Assembly (NCBI GenBank): GCA_037957365.1 | Contig: JARHVA010001190.1 | Span: 1,935,001 to 1,999,000 of the forward strand | DNA: 64,000 nucleotides | Reading direction: 5' to 3' | DNA from: Torreya grandis | Lineage: Eukaryota > Streptophyta > Pinopsida > Cupressales > Taxaceae | Shown: positions 50,961 through 63,787 of the stretch, one piece after another | How positions within the stretch are numbered: position 1 is the stretch's first letter | Layout: every line of letters starts with the position of its first letter | Made by a program: the position numbers and the translations under genes | Notes under the pieces: model-generated | Told to the model about the DNA's origin: nothing | Seen by the model: the letters and a program-made list of their open reading frames with translations, nothing else | The model's database searches: none

Positions 50961-51330
50961 AAGTGCAAGTGTCATGACCAGAAACTCGATAAAATAGATA
51001 GCAAACATTGGGATAATAGTCTTGATGTCTTTGGTTTAGATATTATTGACTAAACCCTTTTTGGTTATAATTTTGATAAAAACATTGGTTTTGATTTGGG
51101 TCAATGATTTGTAACAATTTTTTAAATTCGTTTATGTTCTACCACTGAGTGTTGCAATGTGAATGATGGTTAAATTCCACCACATGAACTACAAAAGGAT
51201 TTTGATTCCTCATATTTATGTTATTATTATACATATTATTATTATTTAGGGGTTAAATTTGATTATTATTCACATTAGTTGGTTTTTTAGTTTGGTTGAT
51301 AACCCCATCTGTAGTTTCATTATAGTATTT
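50961..51330 (-). pseudogene. Element B nucleocapsid-like tail of Gag
   Basis: An Asn/Gln/Tyr-rich minus-strand stretch (NNNNMYNNNINMRNQNP, then DPNQNQCFYQNYNQKG) ends in CYLFYRVSGHDTC, which fits a CCHC zinc knuckle (C..C....H....C) with the second Cys changed to Tyr or Phe. This is the expected end of Gag. Confidence 0.55.
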
Positions 51331-51609
51331 GTTTAAGATTCTAGGGCCTTATTTGTTGGGATTAATTGTGTTTTATTTTTGGTAATTCTCATTATTTTGA
51401 TTGGGGTAAATTATTTTCCCATTAGACCCATAGGTTATATGGACACTTTAAATGCATTCTTTGTCAATATTTTGATCACTTTAAAGCGTTTCTTCATAAT
51501 ACCTAAAAGGGAATTTTTACACGTATTCTCTTGTTTCCTTGTTAAGGGAGTGAAAAAAGGGATCATGTAGTTACTTTTCATCCATGTGTGTCATAATAAA
51601 ATATGATTA

Positions 51610-51925
51610 TAATATTTAATACAATCATATAATGAAATGTATAGATGATTCATTATTATCTTTATTGATATGCAAGAACTCTCACATGCCAGCTTTGAGG
51701 AGTTTGTTCATGCAAAGGCCTTGACAAACTCTATCGTGAGCTACCTAGAGGAGTGAATAGATGAATTGGGAAGGAGATGGTACCAATATAATGTAATTTA
51801 TTTGAGGGTATTATAATAAAAAACTATTAGCCACCACATCTTAAGGAAAAAATTCTTTGATAGTAGTCATGTATGCCTTGACGTGCACATTGGGATCTTC
51901 TTCCCCTTTAATTTTGGGGAGATTT
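51610..51925 (-). pseudogene. Element B Gag core (retrotransposon gag domain)
   Basis: The minus strand reads EEDPNVHVKAYMTTIKEFFP, then, with changes and a frameshift, a block fitting 'FP.TL...A..WY..LP.NSI.SF', then VAHDRVCQGLCMNKLLKAGM and EFLHIN. This follows the plant gypsy Gag pattern 'DP..H+..Y.......D.....FP..L......WY..L....I......F...F'. Capsid function is known for the family. Confidence 0.7.
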
Positions 51926-52483
51926 GGTAAGAAAAGTTAAAAAAGGAATCTATGTGTAATTTGATAAATGGTTTATTTAAAGTATTATGCATATGTCCCC
52001 ATAAAATTAAAAATTAAATGATGCTAGATTAATTTAGAGGAAGAGGGTTGGGATAAAAAGTTGACGCATAACCTCTAGGTGAAAAAGATGATGGTTGATA
52101 AGGTGAAGTTTAGTACATCGATAAATAGTTTTCTAAGTGGATATATTTAGATAAGATGTGTTAATAATGTCAATTTTGGTTTGAATTAATTTGATTGGGT
52201 GCTTGAAAAGGAGTATACATGGGTGGTATGTTGGTTGCCATGTAACTCAAATGAATGTATGGTGGCAACATATTGGTCATCATGTTATTGGGAGGAATAT
52301 AGGGTGGTGGTGTATTTTTCACCATGTTATTAGGGATAATTTAGGGTGGAATAATATTATTCACCATTTTATTTATAATAATATAGGTAAATATCCACCC
52401 ACTAGGTATTTCAAAGGATGGTTTATATGGAGAAGAGATGTGATTTGTGTTGGGGTTGGGGACTCTATGAGTGAGAATATCCC

Positions 52484-52756
52484 CTATAATTTTGTTATGA
52501 ATGTAATTGGCTGAAGACGTATTAGCCTAATGTGTTTTTGGTTGGTATTTGGATGTGAGAGGGGTATGATCATCCCTTGGTTAAGATAAGCTTGAGTGAT
52601 CTGTAAGTCATGAATGTAGCCCACCAAGATGGATAAGAGCTCATTTAGGGAAGAAGTATTAGTGGATATAACAACCTCCTTAGTAGTAGGTTCAAGAGGT
52701 ATGATTTGATGTTTCATGATGATTTTATTAATATTATGTAGCTCAAGAGAGACCAT
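52484..52756 (-). pseudogene. Element B Gag N-terminal relic
   Basis: A 90-codon minus-strand frame beginning MVSLELHNINKIIMKHQIIP and including TSSLNELLSILVGYIHDLQI lies about 530 bp inside the primer site and upstream of the Gag core. Position supports a Gag N-terminus; the sequence itself is not diagnostic. Confidence 0.45.
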
Positions 52757-53290
52757 TGTAGGTTACTTTAATGAATTAAAAACATTTTGATTAGTGTCAA
52801 TAGAATGTGAATATAACTATAGTATATTTATCCCATGTTCCAAATAGTGGATTATATAAATATATTAATTAAATTTTGATGTGATTTCAATGTTTATGAT
52901 TTTTGAACTAGACTTAAGTCTATTTTCCATATGACAATTAGTCCCACTTCCACTAGTGAAGGTCACATTATTGAAATCAGAGTGATTTTTTGTAGTTTCA
53001 AAAGGATTCCAGACCTCATAGAACACTACTCTTGATCTAGTTTGTGAGTTAGAGGGATTGTATTGAAACTATTTTTCCAAGTTTTGTATGGAGGTGTTAT
53101 ATTTCCAACTAAAGAGGGATGCCTCACCATTGGGATGAAGGTTCCTTCTATAGGTATCAAATTCTATAGCTCTTTCAAAATATTCTTGACTACACGTATT
53201 CATGGAGGTATATGTATACCCATAAAATATGGAAGGGGGAGAAAAGTGGATAAAAATGAGGAAAATGGAAAAATGAAAAAGGAGAAGCCT

Positions 53291-53309
53291 TCCATATCAG
53301 GTTCACCAA
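53291..53309 (-). other. Element B primer-binding-site-like sequence
   Basis: The minus strand reads TTGGTGAACCTGATATGG four bases inside the right LTR's end. 'TTGGTGAACC' starts are known for plant gypsy primer sites. The matching tRNA was not identified. Confidence 0.55.
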
Positions 53310-53313
53310 TCTA

Positions 53314-55755
53314 TGTACATGTGAAAAGTGACCCATAAAACTATGCACTCTACTTATTGAGGTATGGATAAGACAACTAATGTGATGGATGATTATATGA
53401 GTAGGTCTAGGGATTGTGTAGGTTATTTATATTATGGTAACGAAATGGTGTTTTGGATTATGGGTGGAAAAGGATGCTCATGATGATACCAAAAGAGTTA
53501 TATTATGTCAAGTTACTCATTGATATCTATTAACTTATGTGAGATAACTCTAAGGTCCATCAATTTGTGTGAGGATAATTTATCAAAGTTATTTATCTAT
53601 GTTAGGGATGAGGAATTAGGTTTAGTTGGGCTGGATAACTCTAGGAATATGATCAAATATTTTGGACTAAATACATCTATTCAATGGCATACATGAAGCG
53701 ATAAAATATGACAATTGCATTCCTTAAGAATAAAAAATAATAATTATAGGTATAGGCTTGAAGGTGTTTGTATTGGCAACCTCACATATGGATGGGTATA
53801 ATTATAGGTAATGTCTACACACGATCTTGCTCACCAAGAATATTGATTTGGTCAATGATCAAATTTGGAATGGGACTAAAATGGAAAACGTATAATATAA
53901 TCTCAACATTGATGTCACTTTTAATGTTACTACTTGGAATGGGAGATTTAACTATATGAAATATACCTATTTTAATGACGAGTGGATGATTTGTGTCATT
54001 TAAGAGGCAAATAAATGTTGTATTTGATTTTTTTTAAGTTTATGGATTGTCTAAATAATTATTTTCAAAATGTGTAATTTTATTTTGGATGGATGAGAGA
54101 AAATTTTAGGCTTGTACTCATCTTTATAAAGCTTGTTTGATTGAAGCTGATTTTGTGGTGATGTTTCTGTAAAAGAAAACAAACTATGCTATTTACTAAA
54201 AATGAAAGTACATTCAATGAGTGGAATAAAAAAAACTTATTTTTGTCTTGTTTAAATAAATGAATTAAACTATTATGGATTAAAAATTTTCCAACATGTA
54301 AATGGAAACTAAATATAAAACCTAGAAAGCATAAACTCCTAAGTGATTTGCATGCTAGAAGACTAGTTTTGAAGTTTTTGAATTATTATCAATGAAATTG
54401 ATCTAAATTAAAATGGATGAAAGCATGAAGTTGCTATTTTTTTGAGTTTACTAATCTAAAATAACTTTCAATCACTATCTAAGAAAGAGAAGATAAATCT
54501 AACATGCAAGTTTTGATCTGTTTAGGTTTTTTAAGTTTTGGTGTACATGTATTAATATATGCTTATGAATGTGAAATTGTTTTTAAAACTTAAAGTGAGT
54601 TGTTTTCATCCTATAATCTATCCTGATTTTGATTTAATATTATTATTCTTTCAAATATGTTTATATTAAAATGAAATTGAAGCACCTCAACTAATTTTTT
54701 AAGTGCAAGAGAAGAAAGAGAGACAAGTTTCCTTTCTTTTTATTGAAATTTTATAAATATTTTTGAAATATTAATCTAATATAGTAAAAAAATAAACTAA
54801 CATAATAAAGTCTAATAATTAAAATAAAATTTCTAACCTGATCAATGGTGAGACCAATCGAAGGAAGGGATATATGTTGTTATAAGTATACTATCCTTAG
54901 GTATGTTAGCTCCTTGTTTACTTAATAAGGACACTTGGATCTCTTAAACAAAAGGATGGTAAGAAAATAAAACAAGAGGGATATAATATTGAAGTAAATA
55001 TTAGTTGAACTATGGCTAGACTGATCCACAAAGGCAAAGAACTAGTTATTGATTCTATGAGTTCTTCTATCCAAGATTATGTAAAATGACACAAAGATGA
55101 TCAAAAATTGAAGCAAAACTTTTCCAAAACTCAAATAAAACAAACTGTGGCTCTATATAAATATAATATTTACAATCTCCAATATAAATTTTGGATCAAA
55201 AACCCTAAGGAAAATTATATATTTATAAGGGAAGAAAAGATGTTGCATGTGGTAGTTTAACTAAAGATTTGGCATAATTTAAAAGTGGCGGGGATTGATA
55301 AAAATAAATTTAGCATTGACCTAGACCATATATAAGACACAAAAAGAGAAAACTATGAAGAAACATAAGATACAGCATGCACAAAACATGAAAATTAAAG
55401 TCTTAGATGCTAGATTCAAAATCACATAAGTGGTGATGAAACCATCGCTATTTATAGGTAACGAAGATGAAACTTCCACATTCAATGATGAAACTTCTAT
55501 ATTCAATGATTAATATACCATGGTTTAATACAAAACTAATAAATATATAACATTAGATATATGAGATAATCAATGTCCAAAGTTAAGGCAAAAAGACTCT
55601 AAAAATGAAAATTTATCAATTTAAAAGGGCTAAAAATGGAATAAAAGACCAATAAATTAGAGATAACACCAAGTCTGAGCATATTTAGGATAACATCCTT
55701 GCATCATCATTATACTTTTATATAAATTTTTCACCGCGTAAATTTTTGGTGCACA
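53314..55755 (-). repeat. Element B, 5' LTR
   Basis: On the plus strand it begins TGTACATG and ends GGTGCACA, and pairs with 26491-29049. The divergence between the copies is heavy by eye, so insertion was long ago. Confidence 0.83.
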
Positions 55756-56188
55756 AGATGATAGAGAAAGAGATGAAATGACAAATAATAAGGAAGTTTT
55801 AGATGTTGGAGATGCACAAAAATTTGACCTTAGGAAAAGAATAAACTCAATTTATATTGAAAGTAAGCCTACTAAAATCCCTTCATTGAATGGAATAAAT
55901 GTACATAATTTTTTTAGAAACTCAGTTGAGTCATAAAAGGATCATCCAAATTCCATAAAATTATTTTTTTCCACTCTATGAATTTCAAATGAAAATAACT
56001 TTCTTCAATTTTTTTCTGAATTTAGAAGGTAAATCCTCTCAATCCTTCATTAGCATACCTCTTAAAGTTATCAAATAATGGAATCATATATAATACTAAC
56101 TATAATTATGTTTTGGAAAACTTAAAGAAGACTTAGATCTTTTTAATGAATTTGACCTCATTTTTATAGATCTATTATCATCAAAAAT
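55756..56188. other. Spacer between elements B and C
   Basis: About 430 bp of AT-rich sequence with no recognised feature. It should contain the original host DNA or an older element. Confidence 0.5.
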
Positions 56189-56853
56189 TGCACCCATGAG
56201 GAGGTTATTCAAGCCTCCTCACTTAAGTGATAGCATGAGAACTCTTCCAAGATTTTGGTGACTTATATCTGAATAGAACCTATATATGGGGCTAACTCCC
56301 TTGATGAATCACTTAATAATAATAAACTAAGTTACTACTTGTAAGGGAAACAAGAGAGAGAAATGAAAGAAAACTAAACTAGGGAGGTGATGCACCAAAC
56401 TTATCTCATCCACCTATCTATTATGCACTAATAACATTAAATATGATTGAATATAATTTCACAACTCAAATTGGGTCTCTAAGCATGATTTTTTTACATA
56501 GAGGCTACAACATGATGTATAGACTAAGGGGATGATCAAGTGGTATAAAAGACACTAATGAATGCTTCCAATTGAAATACATATAAGGGCTATTTGGAAT
56601 CACTGTATGTAACCTAAAAGGATGATTAACACATTAAAATAGGTAAGAATATAGGACAAATGAGAGGATTTTGTATACACCATTAATAGCATTCATCAAC
56701 TAACATGAAGCATAAACTAGTTAAAATCATAAGAGAAAGATAGAACTCAGTTTTATTCATCTCAAAGGCAAAGTACAAGTTTTCATTTGGATAGGGTTAT
56801 GCCATATATTTAAAAAGGATTATTTAAAATTTCAAAACTATGCATACATATAG

Positions 56854-56856
<3 letters not shown>

Positions 56857-56926
<70 letters not shown>
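56857..56926. repeat. (GA)35 microsatellite
   Basis: An uninterrupted 70-bp GA dinucleotide run within the element C LTR. Element A has no such run at the matching place. Confidence 0.98.
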
Positions 56927-56928
<2 letters not shown>

Positions 56929-58154
56929 TGTTAAGAACCAATTATGGATAACAATCACTCATGAAATAAGTTATAATCAAGAGAAACTTCCAAAAGATAG
57001 TTATGAATTCCATCTTTAGCATGTGTACACTCTCTTTGATGACAATCCTCTCAAGATGGCATGGGAGTTATATTTGGATTAATGACTCATCTTTGAGCAA
57101 TTAAAACTACCCCTTAGAGTAATTATGAGATGACCAGTCATATAATTATAGTTTAAATTAATTGGAAACTTATTTTACATCCATATTCCATCATCTCTCC
57201 ACCTTGGTCCTATAATTCTCTTCATAGTTCTCACATTTGCTCTCTTAGAGGTATAATCCTTTTAACCCTATTTCGGTATAAATATCTTTAGTTTGAGTAG
57301 TATACAACACTTATATGAAAAATAAATGCATATTTGAGTACCATTTATCCCCTTTCAACTTCACCCTATTTTTTTGGCTCAAATCCCAATGCAAACCCAC
57401 TTTCTCCACACCTATCTTTCCCAATTAAGCTTATATAAGCCCACAGTACTAGAGAACGTATAGGACTATAAATTACAACTAAAAAACCTCAAAAATATTA
57501 TTTTTTCACATTAAATTATGTCATAAAACTAATTTTCATTCATTTATAAGGGCTAGAACTCAAGTTATGCTAAAATGCAACTTTCTAGCCGTAGTTGATC
57601 ATGCATAGACCTGAGGAAGTTGAGAGCAAAGAAAAAATCATATTTTGAGTTTTAGGGTGTTTAAAGACAAAAAAAATACATATTTGGAGTTTCTCATAAC
57701 CTCATTCAACTCTTCCAACCATTTTTTTTCATAATTAATCACCGTGAACTCTAACCAAACAAGAAAGGTAGAATTTTATGTGCATAAGAGGACTATGTCA
57801 CGGTTTTAGGTGTTTTTGTCTTTTCAATGAAATTATAAACCATAATTATAATTATCCATGGTATCTTAGGGCTCCATAATTTCTTGTCTTCCATTCAAAT
57901 CACCAAACTTAAAACAAACCATTGCATATTCTCATGAATCTTGGAAATTGTCTTGCAAAAGGAGTACTTTAGTAGGTTTGTAGATCTCTTTGAGCTTGAT
58001 ACTTACTAAGGTTTAATAAGGATTTTATTTAAATGATTCTTATTTTATACCCACATAAAAACATTTCCATCATATCCTTTCTATATCTCACCTTTCATTT
58101 ATTCTTCACACCCTCATATTCTTGTAAGGCTTGCTTCTTAGGCTTAAGAGTGTG

Positions 58155-58182
58155 GACCTACAAGTCTATAGACTTGTAGGTC
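58155..58182. repeat. Perfect 28-bp palindrome
   Basis: gacctacaagtcta followed by its exact reverse complement. It belongs to a set of ACCT..AGGT palindromes in the LTRs of A and C. Confidence 0.92.
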
Positions 58183-59152
58183 TACATTCAACTCAAATTA
58201 ATACATTGAAAAATTTATTAGTTTTATATTAAACCCTTTTTTATCTATTTTTAATTTTATAATATTTTACAAGATCAAACACCTCTTTTAAGTCTCTTAA
58301 ATATCTTTGCACACCAAACTTGGCTTGCAAACACCAAACTAATATTCTTTTATTTTTATACCCTACAAGCTCACCTCAAGGATGGTTTTATAGGTTTGGA
58401 CCATTAATAAAAATTATCTGATGGTTTATATATCCTCTGAACTAAAGAGTGTCAATCGTCACTTTACTTTTACTATTTCTCTAAACTTTCATGATGCTTT
58501 CTCATAAAACCATCCTTATTATCTTGGAAGGCTATAAGTTCACTCCTAAGATGTATATGCATTGAGTATGTTAATAGTATTACCATGTGAACTTTAGGAT
58601 TATATTTTTCCTTGTTATTTTTCAACATTACTACCTTTTTATTCTTATCCAAGCCTCTTACCTACTTATTCTAGTTCATTTCATGTGCATAGGCTTGCAA
58701 TCATAGAATGCATTAAATGAGGGTAGGAAGGTTGAGGTTTGAGACCTCAAAAGTGTTTGGAAATATTTTTTGACCATTTTATAACAATTATAAATTTAAT
58801 TTTAAATTAACCAAGATTATCTAATTGTTTTTCTCTTATAGAAACACAAAACAAACCCTACATGAATGTTTGGTATGCACCTATGCTCTATTTCGTTCTC
58901 ATTTTTGGCCTAAGAGAGGTCACCTCAAAGTTTATAGAGGTTTTTCAATATGAATGGTAACATATAATAATTTCTTAAACATCCCATAAATAATTCCATT
59001 ACAATATTATGAGTACCAATGTTGACCTATAGGTCTAAAACCTATAGGTTAACAAAACCTCCTTTTTGGCATAACTTTGATGAGAACACTAAAACCAATA
59101 AATCCTAGGGTTTATCACTTGAAATATATCCTTAAGGTTTATTTTGGATACC

Positions 59153-59322
59153 ATATTAATATGGTGTTTCTTATTTTATAATATCAAATAGTGAATTACA
59201 TTCATACTTGACAACAACCATCTCAGCCACACCTACAAGTTCACACAGCCAACTTGTGCATGTATAAGCATCTTTTTTCTTAAAGATCATTTACTTATTG
59301 ATTTAAAATGGATAATTTTAGA

Positions 59323-59407
<85 letters not shown>

Positions 59408-59568
59408 TCTAAAATTATCCATTTTAAATCAATAAGTAAATGATCTTTAAGAAAAAAGATGCTTATACATGCACAAGTTGGCTGTGTGAACTTGTAGGTG
59501 TGGCTGAGATGGTTGTTGTCAAGTATGAATGTAATTCACTATTTGATATTATAAAATAAGAAACACCA

Positions 59569-59577
<9 letters not shown>
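59153..59577. repeat. Perfect inverted repeat, 175-bp arms around a TA tract
   Basis: The arm 59153-59327 is the exact reverse complement of 59403-59577 by base-by-base reading. They are separated by about 75 bp of (TA)n interrupted once (tatattatata, about 59374). A second (TA)n tract follows at 59576-59618. Arm sequence runs from atattaatatggtgtttctt to gaattta. No coding content. Confidence 0.96.
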
Positions 59578-59621
<44 letters not shown>

Positions 59622-61199
59622 TTATTATAATTTTTCCACTCTAAACACAACTTCTTTCATCCTCAAGGATGTTAAGACTTTAAAAACCATGCCTTGCACC
59701 TTCAAGAACAATGAAATACAACTCTTTTTGATACCTTGGATTCTCACATGTGCCAATTTATGTTTGAATAGTATTTTATAGGACTATTTATACCCATGAT
59801 GAGATATAAAAATCAAACATTTTCATACATTAACCCTACAAACTTGTTGTGACAAGAAAAACCATGTTTATGGGGTTTTAGGAGGGTTTTGGGGTGGTTA
59901 TCTTGTTAACAATTATTCATAAATCATATCCCTTAAATCCTAAAATAATTCATATAATTTAAATTTAATAATTTACCCTATATACCCCCAATATCATTGG
60001 TTACAACTCTCCTTCCTTTCCATGAAATGAACACTTGAAAATAACCTTCACTAGCTTATAAAGAGATTGATGGAGGAGATGATATGTTATTTGCATTATT
60101 TGAACCTACCAATGTTTCCACAAGCCTGATTTGACCCTAAAAACATATGAGAGACATATAACCATTAATTTATAAAATCAAATGACCATATCTATGTTGA
60201 AAATTTTCTTTATAAGCCCTTGACAAGATTATTTCTATGTTATATATCATCTTCTTAATCTTTAGAGGGTCCCACCACTCCTTACATGTTGAACTAACTT
60301 GGGTGAACATGTGTGAGGAATAAATAACCTTTACATAAATTATAAACATGATATATGCCTCAAAATTCACTTGATTCTTCAAATTACCAAAGGCAAACAA
60401 TTCCTTAATTTATCCAAATTTACCTTAACCTTTGATAAACATGAAATAACAATGTCTCATATTGCCATACCTTGTCTCTATAAGGTTAATTTCACATATG
60501 AAATTATATCACCTTGGAAGTGTTAAAACACTAATATCTCACCATGGACTAACATACCTTGACCTTTACAAAGTAACCTTAAACTTTGCTAAAATACCTT
60601 AACTTTGTCAAACACCTAAACAAGACTTTCATGAAGGAGATAGTGACAAGACTATGGGTATGACTCACTCTTATAAAACATGAAATAGACCTTAAGATTA
60701 CAAGAACTTTAAAAGGAACCTTTTTATGACCAATAGACCAAGACCACCAACAAGGTTAGGTAAGACTATAAATAAAGTTTTGAATTGTCCTTAACTATGG
60801 TAGCCAATTTTGGATAACATATTTGGCAACCTCTTGAGATTTCATGCTTTCTATGCACTTTAGACCAATTTCCTTGTCCATCTAATGGGATATAGAGTCA
60901 CACATCACTCAACTTAAGCCCTTATTCAACCTTGGACTTGATTGCAAATGCCTTGAAACAAGGATAGATAACTGATAATGCCTCCACCAACACACAACAA
61001 TAAGAAACAAGGAGAACACACACACAACAAAATAACAATATAAAACATTATGCTAAAAATAACTTAGAGTAAATAAAATATAACAAACAACTAATCTACC
61101 CTATACTAACCTACTCTAACAAAATGAGACATCCCTAAATAAAACCATTAATTGGTAGAGCAAGGTAATGATCTTTTTTCACCAAAATCATGTGACTAG

Positions 61200-63593
61200 C
61201 AAGATTGATAGTAGACATGAGAGAAGAGAATAGGGGAAACTATATTATGATATTATTAACAACATCCTATCTTTTAAAATCAACCTTATACACCTCCTCC
61301 ATCTTTCTTAAAGCATGAGTGATAGGGGGTGTATGCTTAAACTGATCTTGGATATGTTTAGGCTCATCTTCATATTATAAAATGAACATGATAGGCAATA
61401 GTTCCTCCTTGTTGGGTTCCAATTGAGATAATTAGCTGATAGGTCATGCTCTTGTATTGGTATATACTTGATCAAATTTTACCACATGACAAACCTTTAC
61501 CTCTTAAATATCTAGTGAATCAAACTAAATGGATTGACATGTTTCTTACAACATGCTTGTAGAATTGGCTTCAAGAGGTAAAACTTCTTGCTCTTTGAGA
61601 GGTTAAGGCCAATAGAGAGTTGTCTTGTATACTATGATTAAACCAATGACTAAAAATAATTTAATAAGTTGGTAGCCTACCTTGAAAACATCAAATAAGT
61701 CAAATTTAAAAGATGTAGCTTCTTGGAATGATAACCTTGAAGAGATGTCTTCTTCTTATTGGTTTATTTTCTTGATAAAAATATTTTCCTCAATCTAGAT
61801 CATACCATAACCTCCCTCTATAATAGTGTAACCTGCACATAGGACTTAAAACAATTCCTCCAAATTAACCTTACTTGGTTCTATCTCATTTATACTTTCT
61901 TATAGCTTGATAGGAACTAATATATAGGAAGTCACAAAAATTTTGAGAAATAATTAGAGTTTATACCTCTTTGATCATGTTCTTGATGCTCAAAATAATA
62001 TTATCCACTTCTAATGAATCTTTAATATCCCCTTCTTTTGTTGCATCAACCTGATCTAACCCTTGTTCACATTAAGGAGGATTATCTCTTTTAAGGTCTT
62101 TTATCACTTGATCAACTTTTATTCCATCAAGGTTACCTTTATCTTCAACTTTTAAGGCTAATTTTCTTCTATATTCACCAAGATGTGTTCCAATGATGAC
62201 CTCTTCATCATATTCAGTTGGATAACTCTCCTCATAACCTTATTGAGATTCACTTATAGCTACAACTTGAATTTATTCATTGGTCTCCCATAGAAAATGT
62301 TTCTTCAAGGATGGGTTGCTCAAACTCATAAACAAGCTTTGGACTTTTTATATCAATGAGCCTATCATTCTTATCCTTATATTCACAAATCAATCCATTG
62401 ACTCTTGATATATTTTATTATTAAACCTTCTCAATAATGACTTCCTTATTCATTTAGATGCTTTCTTGGATTGACCTCCATGATGGGAAGGTTTGAGTTT
62501 CTTCAACCTTCTCAACAAAGACTTGTTTCTTACTTTGGATTCCTTATTGTATTTACCTCCATGAATGAAAGGTTTTAGGTTCTTTAGTAGGATGGTTGGG
62601 GATTATATTAAAAGTTTCCTTTATGGCCTCAATTTCCTAATTTAATCCTTTTCCATTTTGTTTATCCCATAACTTCACCACTTGATTCCAACTTGGAATC
62701 TTAAAGGACCTTTTAGGGGACTCTTGGGGAAGGTAAAAATAGTTTTATGCCAAAATAGACTCACTATTTTCCCTCCAAGTATTAATAAAACACTTTAATT
62801 ATAATTTATCTTGGTCTTCATGAATAAATTTATCTTGTGTAATGGGTGGAATACTTGGGAGACTTTGAAACTCTCTTGATTTGGTATTCTAAGGAAGAAT
62901 GGGTGGAGCAAAAGAGAGCTGATATGGAGTAAGAGAAGACATATGAGGCTAGTGGTACTAAACCTGTTACCTCTCATGAGTTGATAACTTATCCTCTATG
63001 CATTAAATTAAGCCACCTATATCCAACATGTCATTATTTAGTCTTTGTTGATTAGCTCCCTTAATAGGTGCCCACTTACTCTTAACCATCTATAATTAAT
63101 CCCTCATATTCTAAAGAAGATTAATATGGGCACTTAGACCATACTCCTTTTATCTATAAATCTCTATCATATATCTTTCATAGCCTAGAAGATTTTGTTT
63201 AAAGCTTTAGATAGACTAAGTAGAAATTTAACTATGTTGACTAGGGGTAGCATGGTTTTGACAAGGCTGATTAAAGGAATGAATAGGCTACTAAGGAGGT
63301 TGAGTTAGGGTGGGAGGGGCCATATAATACTTATGGAAAGCTTGGTTATATTGATATGAATGTTGATAAGCTTAGTAAGGTTGTTGAGGAAAGGGGAAGG
63401 GTAAAACTCTTGATAATAAGGTTGGTCATATGGATAACTAGAGTTATATAGGGGTTAAGTAGGGCCATTGTAGGGATGATATGACTCAACATGTTACTGA
63501 TAAAAATAAACATGGGTTTGATAAAGATCAACCTACAACTGATATGAATAATCAACTTGAGTAAAATATAAATCCACTCCAAACTCAGCCATG
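61200..63593 (-). pseudogene. Element C internal ORF, same unknown protein as in A
   Basis: It starts MAEFGVDLYFTQVDYSYQ, 170 bp inside the primer site. Blocks shared with A in the same order are KSKWAPIKGANQQRLNNDML with DIGGLI (about 63.05 kb), IPSWNQVVKLWDKQN (62.69 kb), an acidic part with YPTEYDEEVIIGTHLGEYRR (62.2 kb), and LYWP.PLKEQEVLPLEA (61.6 kb; A has LYWRQSFK.QEIIPFE). The N-terminal part is rich in Tyr and Gln (SYPYDQPYYQEFYPSP). Stops and some frameshifts break it. Conservation of order and of reading strand in two diverged copies argues that it was a real gene. No pol domains are present and the family is not recognised. The lower boundary is approximate. Confidence 0.6.
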
Positions 63594-63762
63594 AAACCTC
63601 ATGATAAATGCAAAATAGAGAGAGTAATTGCTTGGAATAATACTTGGGATTTTAAAACCAATTTAAGTAACTCAAATTCACCATTGATGCTTGTGTTCAT
63701 ACCTCTAAAGGCTAGTGCATTTAAGATCAGCACCAATAACTCTTTAATGGATGAAATATATT

Positions 63763-63780
63763 ATCCCACCAGATGTGCCA
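63763..63780 (-). other. Element C primer-binding-site-like sequence
   Basis: The minus strand reads TGGCACATCTGGTGGGAT, seven bases inside the LTR. Equivalent to 40064-40081 in element A. Confidence 0.65.
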
Positions 63781-63787
63781 AAATTAT

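Larger units (their letters stand above)
26491..55755 (-). mobile_element. Element B: Ty3/gypsy retrotransposon, interrupted
   Basis: Two ~2.5-kb direct repeats (26491-29049 and 53314-55755) flank minus-strand Gag and integrase relics. There is a primer-site-like sequence beside the right repeat and a polypurine tract beside the left one, giving 5' LTR on the right and 3' LTR on the left. Removing inserted element A (29539-45234) leaves about 13.6 kb, a normal size. No target-site duplication is clear at the outer ends. Most of pol is missing. Confidence 0.8.
56189..60819 (-). repeat. Element C, 3' LTR
   Basis: On the plus strand it starts TGCACCC and ends GGATAACA. The first ~240 bp match the LTR piece at 63788-64000 and, less well, 40090-40330. 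The end is placed by analogy with A (GTCAACA followed by TTGGTGAC, compared with GATAACA followed by TTGGCAAC). It contains a GA microsatellite, a 28-bp palindrome and a large TA-centred palindrome. Confidence 0.72.
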
